From contig JAVGWX010000002.1 in assembly GCA_036924085.1 (NCBI GenBank), positions 49,427,416 to 49,491,415 on the forward strand: 64,000 nt of DNA, in the 5' to 3' direction. Positions within the stretch are counted from its first letter, which is position 1, and the number at the start of each line of letters is the position of its first letter. The notes under the pieces are model-generated. The model made no database searches and was not told where the DNA came from. It saw only the letters and a program-made list of their open reading frames with translations. Positions 1 to 64,000 of the stretch are shown one piece after another. This DNA is from Ariolimax columbianus. Lineage: Eukaryota > Mollusca > Gastropoda > Stylommatophora > Arionidae. Position numbers and translations under genes: made by a program.

Positions 1-839
1 AGTGGATCAAATCCCCAGTAAGACATATGCTGTTTTTCTGTTTGGAGTGAAATAAATAAACATATCCAGAACACAACATGACAACAGCAGTGGTGATGTA
101 GCCTGTACCCCTCGACTACCCCAGGAAAAGAAATAATAAAGTTGTACGACAGATTATTATGAAAGACATCGAAACGGGATTTGATGATCATTTGTGTGGC
201 GAAATGTGTGAATCGGATTATGGTCCAGCTAGATCTGTTACAGGTCTCAGACATGGAAGGAGGCATATCTCACAGTGTATCAAGTAAATTTGTTACAGGT
301 TGGCCTCCTGCTAACATATTCAGACCTACATCAACACTAGACGCAACATTGAAGAAGATCTGATCAGGTTAGCCAATTTGAGATAGAAAATAAAAACAGA
401 TAGTTTTGTTACAGTAACTAGTATTATTTTGGTGTCCATTTTGGTCAGGAGAATGGGAATGAGTTTAACAGGCTGCATGACCAGGGCTCAAAGAGTTAAC
501 TGTGTCACACCATGGCATTTCTCTCTACTAACTTTCCCCACACAACAAACAGACAAAGACATACAAATCTGGACTGCTGAAAGTAATGCTGCATAGTTAG
601 TAGAAACATTATAGCAATTAATACCAAAAAATAATAAAAAACATAAGGAGAGATACTTCTTCTACAGTTATCTTCTTCGTGCACAATGTTAACTACACAT
701 AAAACTTGGCAGTCAAAAGTTATGTTACATAATTGAAAGTAACATTACAACAATAAAATACAACACAAAATAATGAAGACCTAAATCACAAAATAAAAAC
801 ATAAAATCAAAAGGCTAGATGAAACATCCACATTCTGCA
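1..839. other. PCYT2 intron sequence, nothing recognised
   Basis: AT-rich sequence in the intron after PCYT2 exon 6. I searched the minus strand for an exon beginning CKRTQG or carrying STTDLVGR and found none. Confidence 0.5.
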
Positions 840-841
840 TT

Positions 842-1120
842 CAGAATTTTTGGTCATGCTAGAACTGTAGTCTCGTCGCTTGGGCAAAGTTCAGTCTTGT
901 CCAGGTCCGGGCAGCAGCCTGATAGATTCTACGCCATCTCGGATTCCACTGGCCAGGTTTGATACTGTAGGTATCTGTATACTGGGCAGTCCCGTAGGAT
1001 GTGTTCAGGGGTCTGGACTCTGGTTCCACATGGGCAGTCACTTGTCTGTGATATCTTGAGCCAATGTAGGTGGCCTAATTGTCTGCAGTGACCTATACTC
1101 AGGCGAAATGATTGGGGTTT
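842..1120 (-). pseudogene. LINE (Jockey-like) 3' fragment, RNase H/C-terminal tail
   Basis: Minus-strand reading gives FRLSIGHCRQLGHLHWLKIS, then CPCGTRVQTPEHILRDCPVY and a tail near QTWP. The GHC, CPCGT, TPEHIL and DCP series is typical of the C-terminus of Jockey-like non-LTR retrotransposons with an RNase H domain. It ends at a TAG at about 930. 5'-truncated and inactive, in a PCYT2 intron. Confidence 0.75.
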
Positions 1121-1314
1121 GTTGGTGTCTGTGGAGCTGGTGGATTGGTTCGGGTCTACTGCTCACATCCATGTCTTTCTTACATTTTGAGTTGTACTGA
1201 TTGTGGATGATAGTTTTACATTCTTCTTGTTTGTGTTCCATGCTAACGAGTGTTGGCGATTGCAGATCTCAACAACTTCTCTCTCTAGTTGATTGATAGA
1301 TTCAGCTGTTTGCT

Positions 1315-1490
1315 CCAAGTGACGCACAGGGCCACCACTTTAGCTCGTTTCCTAGCATTTGTAGTGGAGGTGTCATAGCAACGATTTTATGTAATGAGGT
1401 TTTTTAGCCCCATCTACAACCCTTTTCAGTCACCTTTCATAACATGCTTGGAATGTTGCAGTGGCCATATTCTTTTCAACCCGACTACTA
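1315..1490. repeat. Dispersed repeat P, copy 1
   Basis: Shares the block GAGGTT..TAGCCCCAT..ACAAC, CACCTTTCATAACATGC and GCAGTGGCC with copies at 5980-6185 and 6845-6985. All three lie in PCYT2 introns. Unclassified interspersed repeat. Confidence 0.55.
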
Positions 1491-2172
1491 CTCTAGTATT
1501 ATTTATCAGTTCTATTGCACTCTCTTCCACATCATGAGCCAACTTATCCAGTGTTTTCTATACTTCACAATTTTTGTCAATTCCTCCAACAATAGTGCAT
1601 ATTGTTACAAGGTGGATTTCCTCACATCTCCATTAAATGTAAACAAACAAATTCAATTGTGCACTGACTCACTTTGCACATCCTCATTCGTCAATAGCAC
1701 TCTTAAACATTCTTATACCTCTAGTGGGATTCTAAAGTTAGTGTTAAAATATCAACTGATGGAAAACTTTGGTCCTGGATATTATAGTCTTCACCTTTAC
1801 TGAAATGTCCAGTTCACCTTTATTCACACACATCCATTCCCTGACATCACAATAGCATCCATCTATTTCTATGTCAACTGCAATCTCATTAAAATCTTCA
1901 GATATAGAAAAATAAGCTCTGAACATAAAGAATATAGACATCATTTTAAAGCACTAATAAAAACTGAGTCATGTTGTAGTTTTATGTTACTTCCAATTAG
2001 CATTTTCAAATGTGAATACCTACCCCTGTACAGGAGAATGTCTTCAGAAGTATTCAAAATAGCTATACCACATTCCTGGCTTCATTTAATTAAAGCCTTG
2101 TTTTTCATTATGTTGAGAAAACCATGACAATAATAAACAAGAGACACATTAAGTCAGACGATACATCCTTAC

Positions 2173-10821
<8,649 letters not shown>

Positions 10822-10967
10822 ATTGTTGACTGGGCCAAGTTGGCAGATGTATTGATTACAAATATTGAACAGGAGAAACTAACACATGTTGCGAAAACGT
10901 TTCCTCCTACAAGTTGCGTACTGACCTGCTAACTAAACAGAAGACTTCTTTTTTTGGTAAATATAAA

Positions 10968-11225
10968 TTAAATTGTAATAAATAAAACAAATAAGTAACT
11001 TCTTATTCTACTTGGTCGTTCGCTCTCAAATAATAATCTATTTCCCTCATAAATAGGGAGATATCTCAGACTTTGCAATCTATCCTTCAGTAATTCAGTT
11101 GCATTGTAGAGGGTTATGTTGTCACTATGTTCTTCTCGTGGAGTCGATATGTTTGGAATAGAGTCTACTGTTACTATGTTTTCACCACAAGGGCACATGC
11201 CTGTATAACGGATTAAAATTTTTTT
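10968..11225 (-). pseudogene. Possible LINE C-terminal fragment
   Basis: Minus strand reads ILIRYTGMCPCGENIVTVDS, then LLKDRLQSLRYLPIYEGNRL. The CPCG motif followed by a poorly matching tail resembles LINE C-termini (CPCGxxxTxxH). Homology is weak. It lies just upstream of the PCYT2 start codon. Confidence 0.35.
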
Positions 11226-11257
11226 TTTAAACAGATGAAGTCTAACGGGAAGAAGGC

Positions 11258-12292
11258 AAAGGGTGAGTATAAATAAGGAGTACTCTGAGTGGTCTGAAGT
11301 GAAAAGTGGGGTGCCACAGGGTTCGGTTTTGGGACCAATTTTATTCTTGATATATATAAATGATTTGGACATAGGTATGGCATCCATTATTGCAAAATTT
11401 GCTGATGACACAAAAATATGCAGTAGTGTCTCATCTAAAGCAGAAGTGGATATATTGAGGTCGGATTTAGATAAAATTCGAGAATGGTCTGTAATCTGGC
11501 AAATGGAGTTTAATGTAGATAAATGTACAGTCATCCACATGGGTAGATCCAATATGGAACATAATTACAGAATGGGAGAGAACAATATTAGAAAGATAGA
11601 TAAAGAAAGCGACTTAGGGGTTATAATAGACCATACATGTAAGGTGAGGGAGCAAGTTCAGGTAGCAGTAAAAAAGGCAAATGCAATGTTAGGGATGATA
11701 AAAAGAAATATTAAACATATGAGCAAGGAGGTGATAGTCAAACTGTATAAAGCATTAGTTAGACTTAGATTGGAGTACTGTGTACAGGTGTGGAGTCCTT
11801 ATCAGAGAGGGGATATAGACATGCTGGAGAGAATACAAAAAAGAGCGACAAAGCTGATAGTGGAATTCCAGAATTCCAGTTATGAGGAAAGATTAAAAAG
11901 AACCGGCCTACAGTGTCTAGAAGAGAGAAGAATTCGTGGTGACTTAATACAGGCGTATAAGATGATCAGAGGAATGGATAAAGTAGACTATAACAAGTTT
12001 TTTAAAGTACAACCACCAACAAGGACAAGAGGGCATAGCTACAAGTTGACTAAGGAGAGGTCCAGATTAGATGTTAGGAAGTATTTCTTTAGCCAGAGAG
12101 TTGTGAATGCTTGGAATGCATTGCCAAGTGAGGTCGTGAAGGCTGGGACGGTAAATGCATTTAAGAATAGATTGGATGCGTACAGCTTCTAGAGCAAGAT
12201 GATGTAATTGGAACTGGGTGTATACAGACTCTGCAGAGTCTTCTAAACCAGTATAAAGACGTTAAATTAAGTTAAGTTTAGTTAAGTGGCCT
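11258..12292 (+). mobile_element. CR1/L2-like LINE, 3' half with open RT frame
   Basis: A 309-codon open frame (11263-12192) holds the C-terminal half of a reverse transcriptase: GVPQGSVLGPILFLIYINDL, then FADDTK (catalytic Asp pair intact), WQMEFNVDKC, LGVIIDHT and RLRLEYCVQVWSPYQ, ending AFKNRLDAYSF. The 3' UTR ends in GTTAAGTTTAGTTAAG. It is 5'-truncated (no endonuclease or RT fingers), yet without stops, so the insertion is recent compared with the copy at 2270-4097. A short 3' UTR trace on the minus strand is at 43915-43985. Confidence 0.88.
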
Positions 12293-12424
12293 TATTTGGT
12301 GATCTGGTATGTTGTGATTAATAGTAGGCCCCTGTGCATATATATATATAGGATGATGAGTGTTCTCTGCCGAGGTACTTGCCTCTTATGTTTCTTTTTT
12401 AAGTCATTGGTTTTACTTTGAGGA

Positions 12425-12545
12425 AGACTAACGTCTGGCCAGGCACAACATACTGATCAGACATGGTCAGGAAAAATATACTGACCTAGATCGCAACCTC
12501 GACTTCCACATATTCCTGCCTGAAAACGGACGGTTCGCCACAAAC
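12425..12545 (+). repeat. Interspersed repeat family M, partial copy 2
   Basis: Starts GAGGAAGACTAACGTCTGGC, then CACAACATACTGATCAGAC and the GGAAAAATATACTGACC-type unit and TTCCTGCCTGAAAACGG. Only the first part of the element is present. Confidence 0.65.
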
Positions 12546-13010
12546 ATACTCAACATACTAGAGATTGTTGAAATGGTACATCAAGCTGGGCAGAAGCAGA
12601 GGTAGCAGTGAGTTACTTGAATCTCATCGGGCCAAATTATCAAATGAATCTCATGCTGGTGTAACAACGACGAGCGGGTAAACAAGAAGACAGAGGCAAT
12701 TATGGTGCCTTACCTTTTCGATCCTTATCAACAAATAATTTTTCTGAATTCATACATTGCCTGCATTCTGTTATGAACGTCAACTAGTCGACATTCTTCA
12801 GCTGTTAGAAACAGAATCACCGCTCGTTGATCAACTCTGGACGGATTTCGTATCAGATATGTCATGTTCTCAAAGGCCTGCTGAGGAAACTATGAATAGG
12901 AGGATAATGACATTTTGTAAACTTGACGGTTGGTATGTGCTGTATACACCACAAGTGACGTCATCGTGTGCATTATACGTATGTTCCCCTGTTGTAAGGT
13001 TTCATTTGAA
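12545..13010. other. Intergenic, nothing recognised
   Basis: Open frames exist (from 12757) but no family could be recognised, and the frame runs into a TA microsatellite. Confidence 0.35.
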
Positions 13011-13017
13011 CACGCCT

Positions 13018-13018
13018 T

Positions 13019-13092
<74 letters not shown>
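13018..13092. repeat. (TA)n microsatellite
   Basis: About 75 bp of TA repeat directly abutting the (ATT)n tail of a minus-strand LINE, suggesting the tail seeded it. Confidence 0.95.
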
Positions 13093-13104
<12 letters not shown>

Positions 13105-14388
13105 AATAGCTGTCCATCGTTGTCGATGAGGACCAGCGACATCCTCCTTGTCACAGATTTTACATGTTTGGTGTGGGTGCGCATGTGGCTGAATAAGCCA
13201 ATGCGGGCACGAAAACGTCTGCTGCATAACGGATACACGAGGTTTGTAGAAGGTGACGGTGTTACCGCTGCTCGTGATTTCCGGGTCTCGCGTCTGCTCT
13301 AGGTTTTCACAACACGGCGGTCTTAGCTTGTAGCTACACCCGCTTTGACTGCGCTTCTCCAGTCAGATCTGTTTTGCGCAAGACATTCCCAGGTGTCGAT
13401 GTCTATCTGGCAACTTTTTAGTGAGTCCTTCAGACCGTCTTTAAAGCGTTTCTTTGAGCGCACTCTCTCGCGGCATCCCTCTCTCAGCTCGCCGTAGAGA
13501 AGCTTCTTTGGGAGCCGTTCGTCTGACATACGGACGAGGTGTCCGGACCATCATAGTCTTGCTTTTCTAGTAGTGCATTATGGATGTTAGCCCTCCAGAG
13601 AACCTCTATGTCAGTGACACGATCTTGCCTCTTGCCATCGGATGTGGAATATTCGCCTAAGGCAACCTGTGTGGAAGTGGTTTAACCTCCTTGCATGTCC
13701 AGAGTATATAGTCCGGCTTTCAGAGGCGTAGAGTTGGATTGTAATGATGGTGGTACAGTAGACTTTGAGATTGGTCTTGACACAGATGCCACGACGTTCC
13801 TATACGATCGAGCGCATTCTACCAAAGGCTGTGCTGGCACTTGCTATTCTGCTTGCCACCTCATCGTCTAGGCTGACAGATCTCGCCAGCGTGCTGCCCA
13901 GATACGGAAATTTATCTACGACATTCAGCGTCTGCTAACTGACTGTAGTCTTTGGTTTTGTGTACGACATGCCTGGTGCTGGTCGGTACTTGACCTGTGT
14001 TTTCTCGGCATTTATGGTAAGGCCAAAGTTTTCAAACTGGTCAATTCCAACCTGCATGTTCAGTTCTGAATTGCTGATCAGAGCGCATTTGTCAGCAAAT
14101 ACAAGTTCCCTGATTATGTCGCCAATCACTTTGGTTTTGGCCTTCTGGGATTCAGTAGCTTGCCATACGTGCGGTACTTTATGAGTATTCCAAGCTTCAA
14201 TGATCTGAAGGCGTCTGTCATTGTGGCCTTGAACATCATGCTGAACAGGGTCGGGCGAGTACACTTCCTTGTTTTACTCCGTTTGATACTAGAAACGTTT
14301 TAGAGATTCCTTCGCTGTTCAGTGCACGAGCACACATGCATTCGTGTAGCTGTTTCACTATAGTTATGAACTGGTTGGGGCAGTCAAA
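13093..14388 (-). mobile_element. Non-LTR retrotransposon, 5'-truncated, defective
   Basis: Read on the minus strand from 14388: NGVKQGSVLA RT motif, then ELVFADKCALISNSELNMQV (FADD mutated to FADK), NFGLTINAEKTQV, PAPGMSY, SDERLPKKLLYGELREGCRE and a terminal CPLCSRRFRARIGLFSHMRT-like zinc finger. Several frameshifts and stops. The 3' tail is (ATT)n at 13093-13110. Same family as 4163-4765. Confidence 0.85.
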
Positions 14389-14389
14389 C

Positions 14390-15350
14390 TCATACCCCCC
14401 ACTAATATGCTCCAATCACCCCCACTAGTATGCCCCAATTAGACCCCCACTAATATGCCCCAATTATACCCCCACTAATATGCTCCAATCACCCCCACTA
14501 GTATGCCCCAATTAGACCCCCACTAATATGGCCCAATCAGACCCCCACTAATATGCCCCAATTAGACCCCCACTAATATGCCCCAATTATACCCCCACTA
14601 ATATGCCCCAATCAGACCCCCACTAATATGCCCCAATTATACCCCCACTAATATGCCCCAATCAGACCCCCACTAATATGCCCCAATTAGACCCCCACTA
14701 ATATGCCCCAATTAGACCCCCACTAATATGCCCCAATTATACCCCCACTAATATGCCCCAATTAGACCCCCACTAATATGCCCCAATTATACCCCCACTA
14801 ATATGCCCCAATCAGACCCCCACTAATATGCCCCAATTAGACCCCCACTAATATGCCCCAATTAGACCCCCACTAATATGCCCCAATCACCCCCACTAAT
14901 ATGCCCCAATCAGACCCCCACTAATATGCACAATTAGACCCCCACTAATATGCCTCAATTAGACCCCCACTAATATACCCCAATCAGACCCCCACTAATA
15001 TGCCCCAATCACACCCACTAATATGCCCCAATTAGACCCCCACTAATATACCCTAATCAGACCCCCACTAATATGCCCCAATCACACCCACTAATATGCC
15101 CCAATCAGACCCCCACTAATATGCCAATCATGTCCTACCAATATGTCCCAATAAGGTTCCACCAACATGGCCGAGTCAGGTTCTGCGAACATGCCCCAAT
15201 CATTTCACAATCAAGCCCAACCAACAGGTCCTGCTAAAAAGTCTCAAACGGGTCAAGCAGACCTTGTCAACATGTCCCTAACAGACCCAACCAACAGGCC
15301 GTAATCAGACCCCACCAAGTCTCAATCAGGCTCTGCCAACAAGCCCTGAT
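14390..15350. repeat. 25-bp minisatellite (about 30 copies, decaying to the right)
   Basis: Unit about CCCCCACTAATATGCCCCAA plus TTAGA, TTATA or TCAGA. Regular to about 15125, with higher-order alternation of the three endings, then degenerate to about 15350. It lies between the two gene starts. Confidence 0.95.
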
Positions 15351-15681
15351 CGTATCTCATATTTGCCAAACCAGCCCATAGGATCGGTTATCAATTAGCC
15401 TATATCATATTAGTTTACAGAACTAGTCGGACCGTAGATATATTCATTCACAACTATAGATAACAATTTTGACATCTGACAGCAAGACCTGCTAATTATA
15501 TAACCTATATCAGTTACCAGCACACATAGAAAGTGTCACAGACACAAGCATGTAGATGAGTTAATGTCCTCTGAGAAAACATACAGATTAACGTGTGAAA
15601 ATATAGTTCTTATATCAAAACATAAAGGAATACGTTTGTCGCTGAAGTTTAATTTGAAATGAAATGCTCTAATTAATTAAC
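15350..15681. promoter_or_regulatory. Region upstream of CLCA start codon, no core element recognised
   Basis: AT-rich 330 bp before the CLCA ATG. I see no convincing TATA box or initiator; listed only as the likely 5' UTR/promoter area by position. Confidence 0.3.
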
Positions 15682-61654
<45,973 letters not shown>

Positions 61655-61667
<13 letters not shown>

Positions 61668-62170
61668 GTGAGTGTTGTTGCTACTGATATACAGGGGGTA
61701 GGCAGGACATAGGGTGTAGGCGGGTGGTGTGGTTACTGATACACAGGGGATAGGCAGGACATAGAGTGTAGGCGGGTGGTGTGGTTACTGATACACAGGG
61801 GATAGGCAGGACATAGAGTATAGGCGGATGGTGTGGTTACTGGTATACATGGGATAGGCAGGACATAGATTGTAGGTGGGTGGTGTGGCTACTGATACAC
61901 AGGGGATAGGCAGAACATAAGGAGCAGGTGAGTGTTGGGGTTACTGGTACACAGGAGATAGGCATGACATAGAGTGTAGGCGGGTGGTGTGGTTATTGAT
62001 ACACACGGGAAAGGCAGGACATAGGGTGCGGGCGGGTGGTGTGGTTACTGATACACAGGGGATAGGCAGGACATAGGGTGCAGGCTGGTGTTGTGGTTAA
62101 TGATATACAAGAAGTAGGCAGGACATAGGGAGCAGGTGAGTGTTATGGTCACTGATACACAAGGGGTAGA
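61655..62170. repeat. 52-bp minisatellite starting at the exon 15 splice donor (about 10 units)
   Basis: Unit: GTGAGTGTTGTGGTTACTGA, TACACAGGGGATAGGCAGGA, CATAGGGAGCAG. The first unit begins with the real donor of exon 15. Units at 61921 and 62128 repeat GGAGCAG|GTGAGTGTT exactly. Confidence 0.95.
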
Positions 62171-62560
62171 CATATACTCTCACCTTTTCTATTTTTCTAT
62201 TTCTACCTTGATATCGTTACCTGTACCTCCTACTTTGTCTACATTGCTACCAAGATATACGAATGATTCCACATCTCGCAGAGTGTGTCTCCCAACACAA
62301 TCTCATTGTAGTTAGTTTTAGTTATACTCATAGATTTTCTTCCTTTTTCTCTTTATTCTCAGTCCCAATGTCTGTAACTTCTCATCAAGTAAACGGTACT
62401 TATTTGATTTCTTCTCATAATGGTTATGGAACAGAAGAGCCACGCCAACGATAATGCGCATATTTTAAAGTTATTTTGTCCATTGTATTTTGTTTGGTAT
62501 GTTGATGTTGTCGTTATAATCAAGTCTATAATCATCAGAAAGTGAAGTGGCGAAAGAGAC
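62150..62560 (-). pseudogene. LINE RT thumb fragment
   Basis: Minus strand includes DVESFVYLGSNVDKVGGTGN, then DIKVEI, the YLGSxVxxxGGxxxDI block that follows the RT domain in many LINEs. Upstream is degraded. Confidence 0.65.
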
Positions 62561-63020
62561 ACATTTGTTCTTATATCAAGGGGTTAAAAATAACTGACCC
62601 TCATGTAAAACTCTACATTTGATATCTTCCTCTGGCTTGTTAATTATGCTAATGAACATCAGGGGCACTTCATAGTGTACCACACTCGTTCAACTCAACT
62701 GGCCATTCTGGACACTGAGACCATTTGTTATTGCAACGTTCAGCAGACTTATCACCCTTAGATATTTACCCGCCCCCCCCCCCCGCGCTCTTTTTTCCCC
62801 TCCAAACATACTTGAAAACCTATTTCTCCGCAAAACAAAAACAGCATGTATTAATTGATTGACTTAACTTGATAGAATCACACCGATACAATATAAGTTA
62901 TCATTATCTAAGCTTTTACCAAGTGTTGTTGTCATTCAGCCGGATATTTCCTCTCCGCTTTAAACCCGGCTCTATCAAGTCAATGCTAGTCTTGTCTTAT
63001 CTCTATCCCTAACAACATCC
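62560..63020. other. Unremarkable sequence with a poly-C tract
   Basis: C run at 62771-62784. No CLCA exon 16 seen. Confidence 0.4.
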
Positions 63021-63149
63021 TGTAATGTCTAACTATAGACTTGGCTCCTGTTTCTTGTCTCCTGCAGCATATCTGACCTGTCATGCTCTGACAGCTTCAA
63101 TCTTGTCGGTTTCACTGTGGAATAAAAAAACTCTTATTTGTGCAATGAA

Positions 63150-63266
63150 ATGCCACCTCTGGTGTTTGCCTTCACTTTTTTATGACAAGGAATTATCTAC
63201 AATGGGATACGATCGTTGGTATTTGCCATCCATGTTTTCTAACATGGATTTTCTACAAAGGGATAC
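63150..63266. repeat. Imperfect tandem repeat, left part (about 57 bp)
   Basis: GATCGTTGGTATTTGCCATC, CATGTTTTCTAACATGGATT, TTCTACAA; continues at 63860-63960 after a LINE insertion. Confidence 0.7.
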
Positions 63267-63859
63267 TTCTTCTTCTTCTTCATCTTCGTACGATGTCAGA
63301 CGTCAACCTGCATTTTTTCGAAAAAGGTAGCGGTCATCCTGAGGCTGTCGACACTGCCTAGAGCTTGTCTAGTATTGCCACTGGTGATGGCCACATGAGC
63401 CTTCTCTGGTCCTCGTATTTCGGGAAGTTTTGCAGCAGATGTTCAGCGGTAATTTTTCCGGTACCACAACTGCATTCGTCAGTGCCACCTATCTTCAGTT
63501 TATTGAATAGGTGGTACCTCAGTCTGTTGTGGCCTGTGCGGAGTCTGAAGACGACCTGCTCTCTTCTGTTCAATTGGTAATAGGCATAATTTTTTGTGTA
63601 GCCAGTATGTTCTGTTTCCAATTTGGCCATGCATCTGGCTCTAATAAGCCTTTTGGACTCTTCGTAGGTCACACTAGAATCTGATTGTGGTAGTCTTGCA
63701 CCTTCTTTTGCCAGTCTGTCTGCCTCTTCGTTGCCTTGGATGTTACAATGGGATGGAACCCACTGTACCACTACTCTTTTTGGTGCGGTCTGCTGGCATA
63801 GTTAACAGAGTACTGCTCTTAAATCATTAACTTCAGTATTTTTCTGCCTTTTTAGTGCT
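63267..63859 (-). mobile_element. 5'-truncated LINE (RNase H and C-terminal tail) with (GAA)n tail
   Basis: Minus-strand frame of about 137 codons: MVQWVPSHCNIQGNEEADRL (RNase H), YYQLNRREQVVFRLRTGHNR, TDECSCGTGKITAEHLLQNF. (TTC)n on the plus strand at 63267 is its tail. Flanking CAAAGGGATAC (63256-63266) and CAAAGGGAGAC (63860-63870) look like an 11-bp target duplication with one mismatch. Confidence 0.82.
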
Positions 63860-63975
63860 CAAAGGGAGACGATCACTGGTGCTTGACATCCCTGTTTTCT
63901 AATAGGGATTTTCTACAATGGAATACAACTGTTGGTATTTGCCTACATTTGTTCATGACAAGGAATCGATCGAGA
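63860..63975. repeat. Imperfect tandem repeat, right part
   Basis: GACGATCACTGGTGCTTGAC, TTTTCTAATAGGGATTTTCT, ACAATGGAATACAACTGTTG: the other side of the array split by the LINE. Confidence 0.7.
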
Positions 63976-64000
63976 CACACTTACGTACAATAGATACTTA

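Noticed and set aside
12757..13302. 181-codon plus-strand open frame
   Set aside because: The middle is translated TA repeat (YIYIYI) and the end is antisense to a LINE; no family recognised for the first 90 residues.
14390..15130. Regular short repeats resembling a CRISPR array
   Set aside because: Units are directly contiguous with no unique spacers, and the DNA is eukaryotic; it is a minisatellite. The same applies to the arrays at 41825, 45928 and 58890.
61668..64000. CLCA exon 16
   Set aside because: No segment with the expected A-D-x-x-x-x-x-S-x-x-S-N pattern and a phase-0 acceptor was found; the exon is assumed to lie beyond the window.

Overview
This 64 kb window is animal (metazoan) nuclear DNA. 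It has small exons with GT-AG introns, no bacterial operons, and a very heavy load of LINE fragments, tRNA-derived and other SINE-like repeats, minisatellites and microsatellites. The repeat types and the invertebrate form of the two genes suggest a lophotrochozoan, most likely a mollusc. That placement is inference.

Two protein-coding genes can be assembled exon by exon, arranged head to head. (1) On the minus strand, from the ATG at 10821 leftwards past the window start, lies the 5' half of ethanolamine-phosphate cytidylyltransferase (PCYT2, CDP-ethanolamine branch of phosphatidylethanolamine synthesis). Six exons encode 137 codons of the first cytidylyltransferase domain, including its HxGH motif; the remaining exons would lie left of base 1. 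(2) On the plus strand, from the ATG at 15682 past the right edge, lies a CLCA family gene (calcium-activated chloride channel regulator, a secreted or shed metalloprotease with a VWA domain). Fifteen exons join into 854 codons with no frame break and consistent intron phases: signal peptide, HEWAH zinc site, cysteine-rich region, VWA domain with an intact MIDAS, beta-sandwich region and a fibronectin-III-like region. The last exon or exons are not seen. The 4.9 kb between the two start codons holds LINE copies and a 25-bp minisatellite.

Layout: 1-10.8 kb, PCYT2 exons with LINE fragments, a CR1-like copy split by a probable solo LTR, and repeats; 10.9-15.4 kb, intergenic LINEs (one with a long RT reading frame) and a minisatellite; 15.7-61.7 kb, CLCA, whose introns hold at least 16 distinct minisatellites (periods about 25 to 77 bp), a six-block tetranucleotide array, a 63-bp satellite of 18 almost identical copies, about 12 copies of one SINE-like family (S) in both orientations, two copies of a tRNA-derived SINE that shares a core with S, an interspersed family (M) with its own internal minisatellite, and a deleted mariner; 61.7-64 kb, a minisatellite grown from the last visible splice donor, then LINE fragments.

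I found no CRISPR, operon or defence-type system. The most unusual content is the way repeats are born and interact with the CLCA gene: a minisatellite that duplicates a real 5' splice site, one whose every unit carries an acceptor-like motif, one that grew out of a SINE copy, and inverted SINE pairs in one primary transcript.
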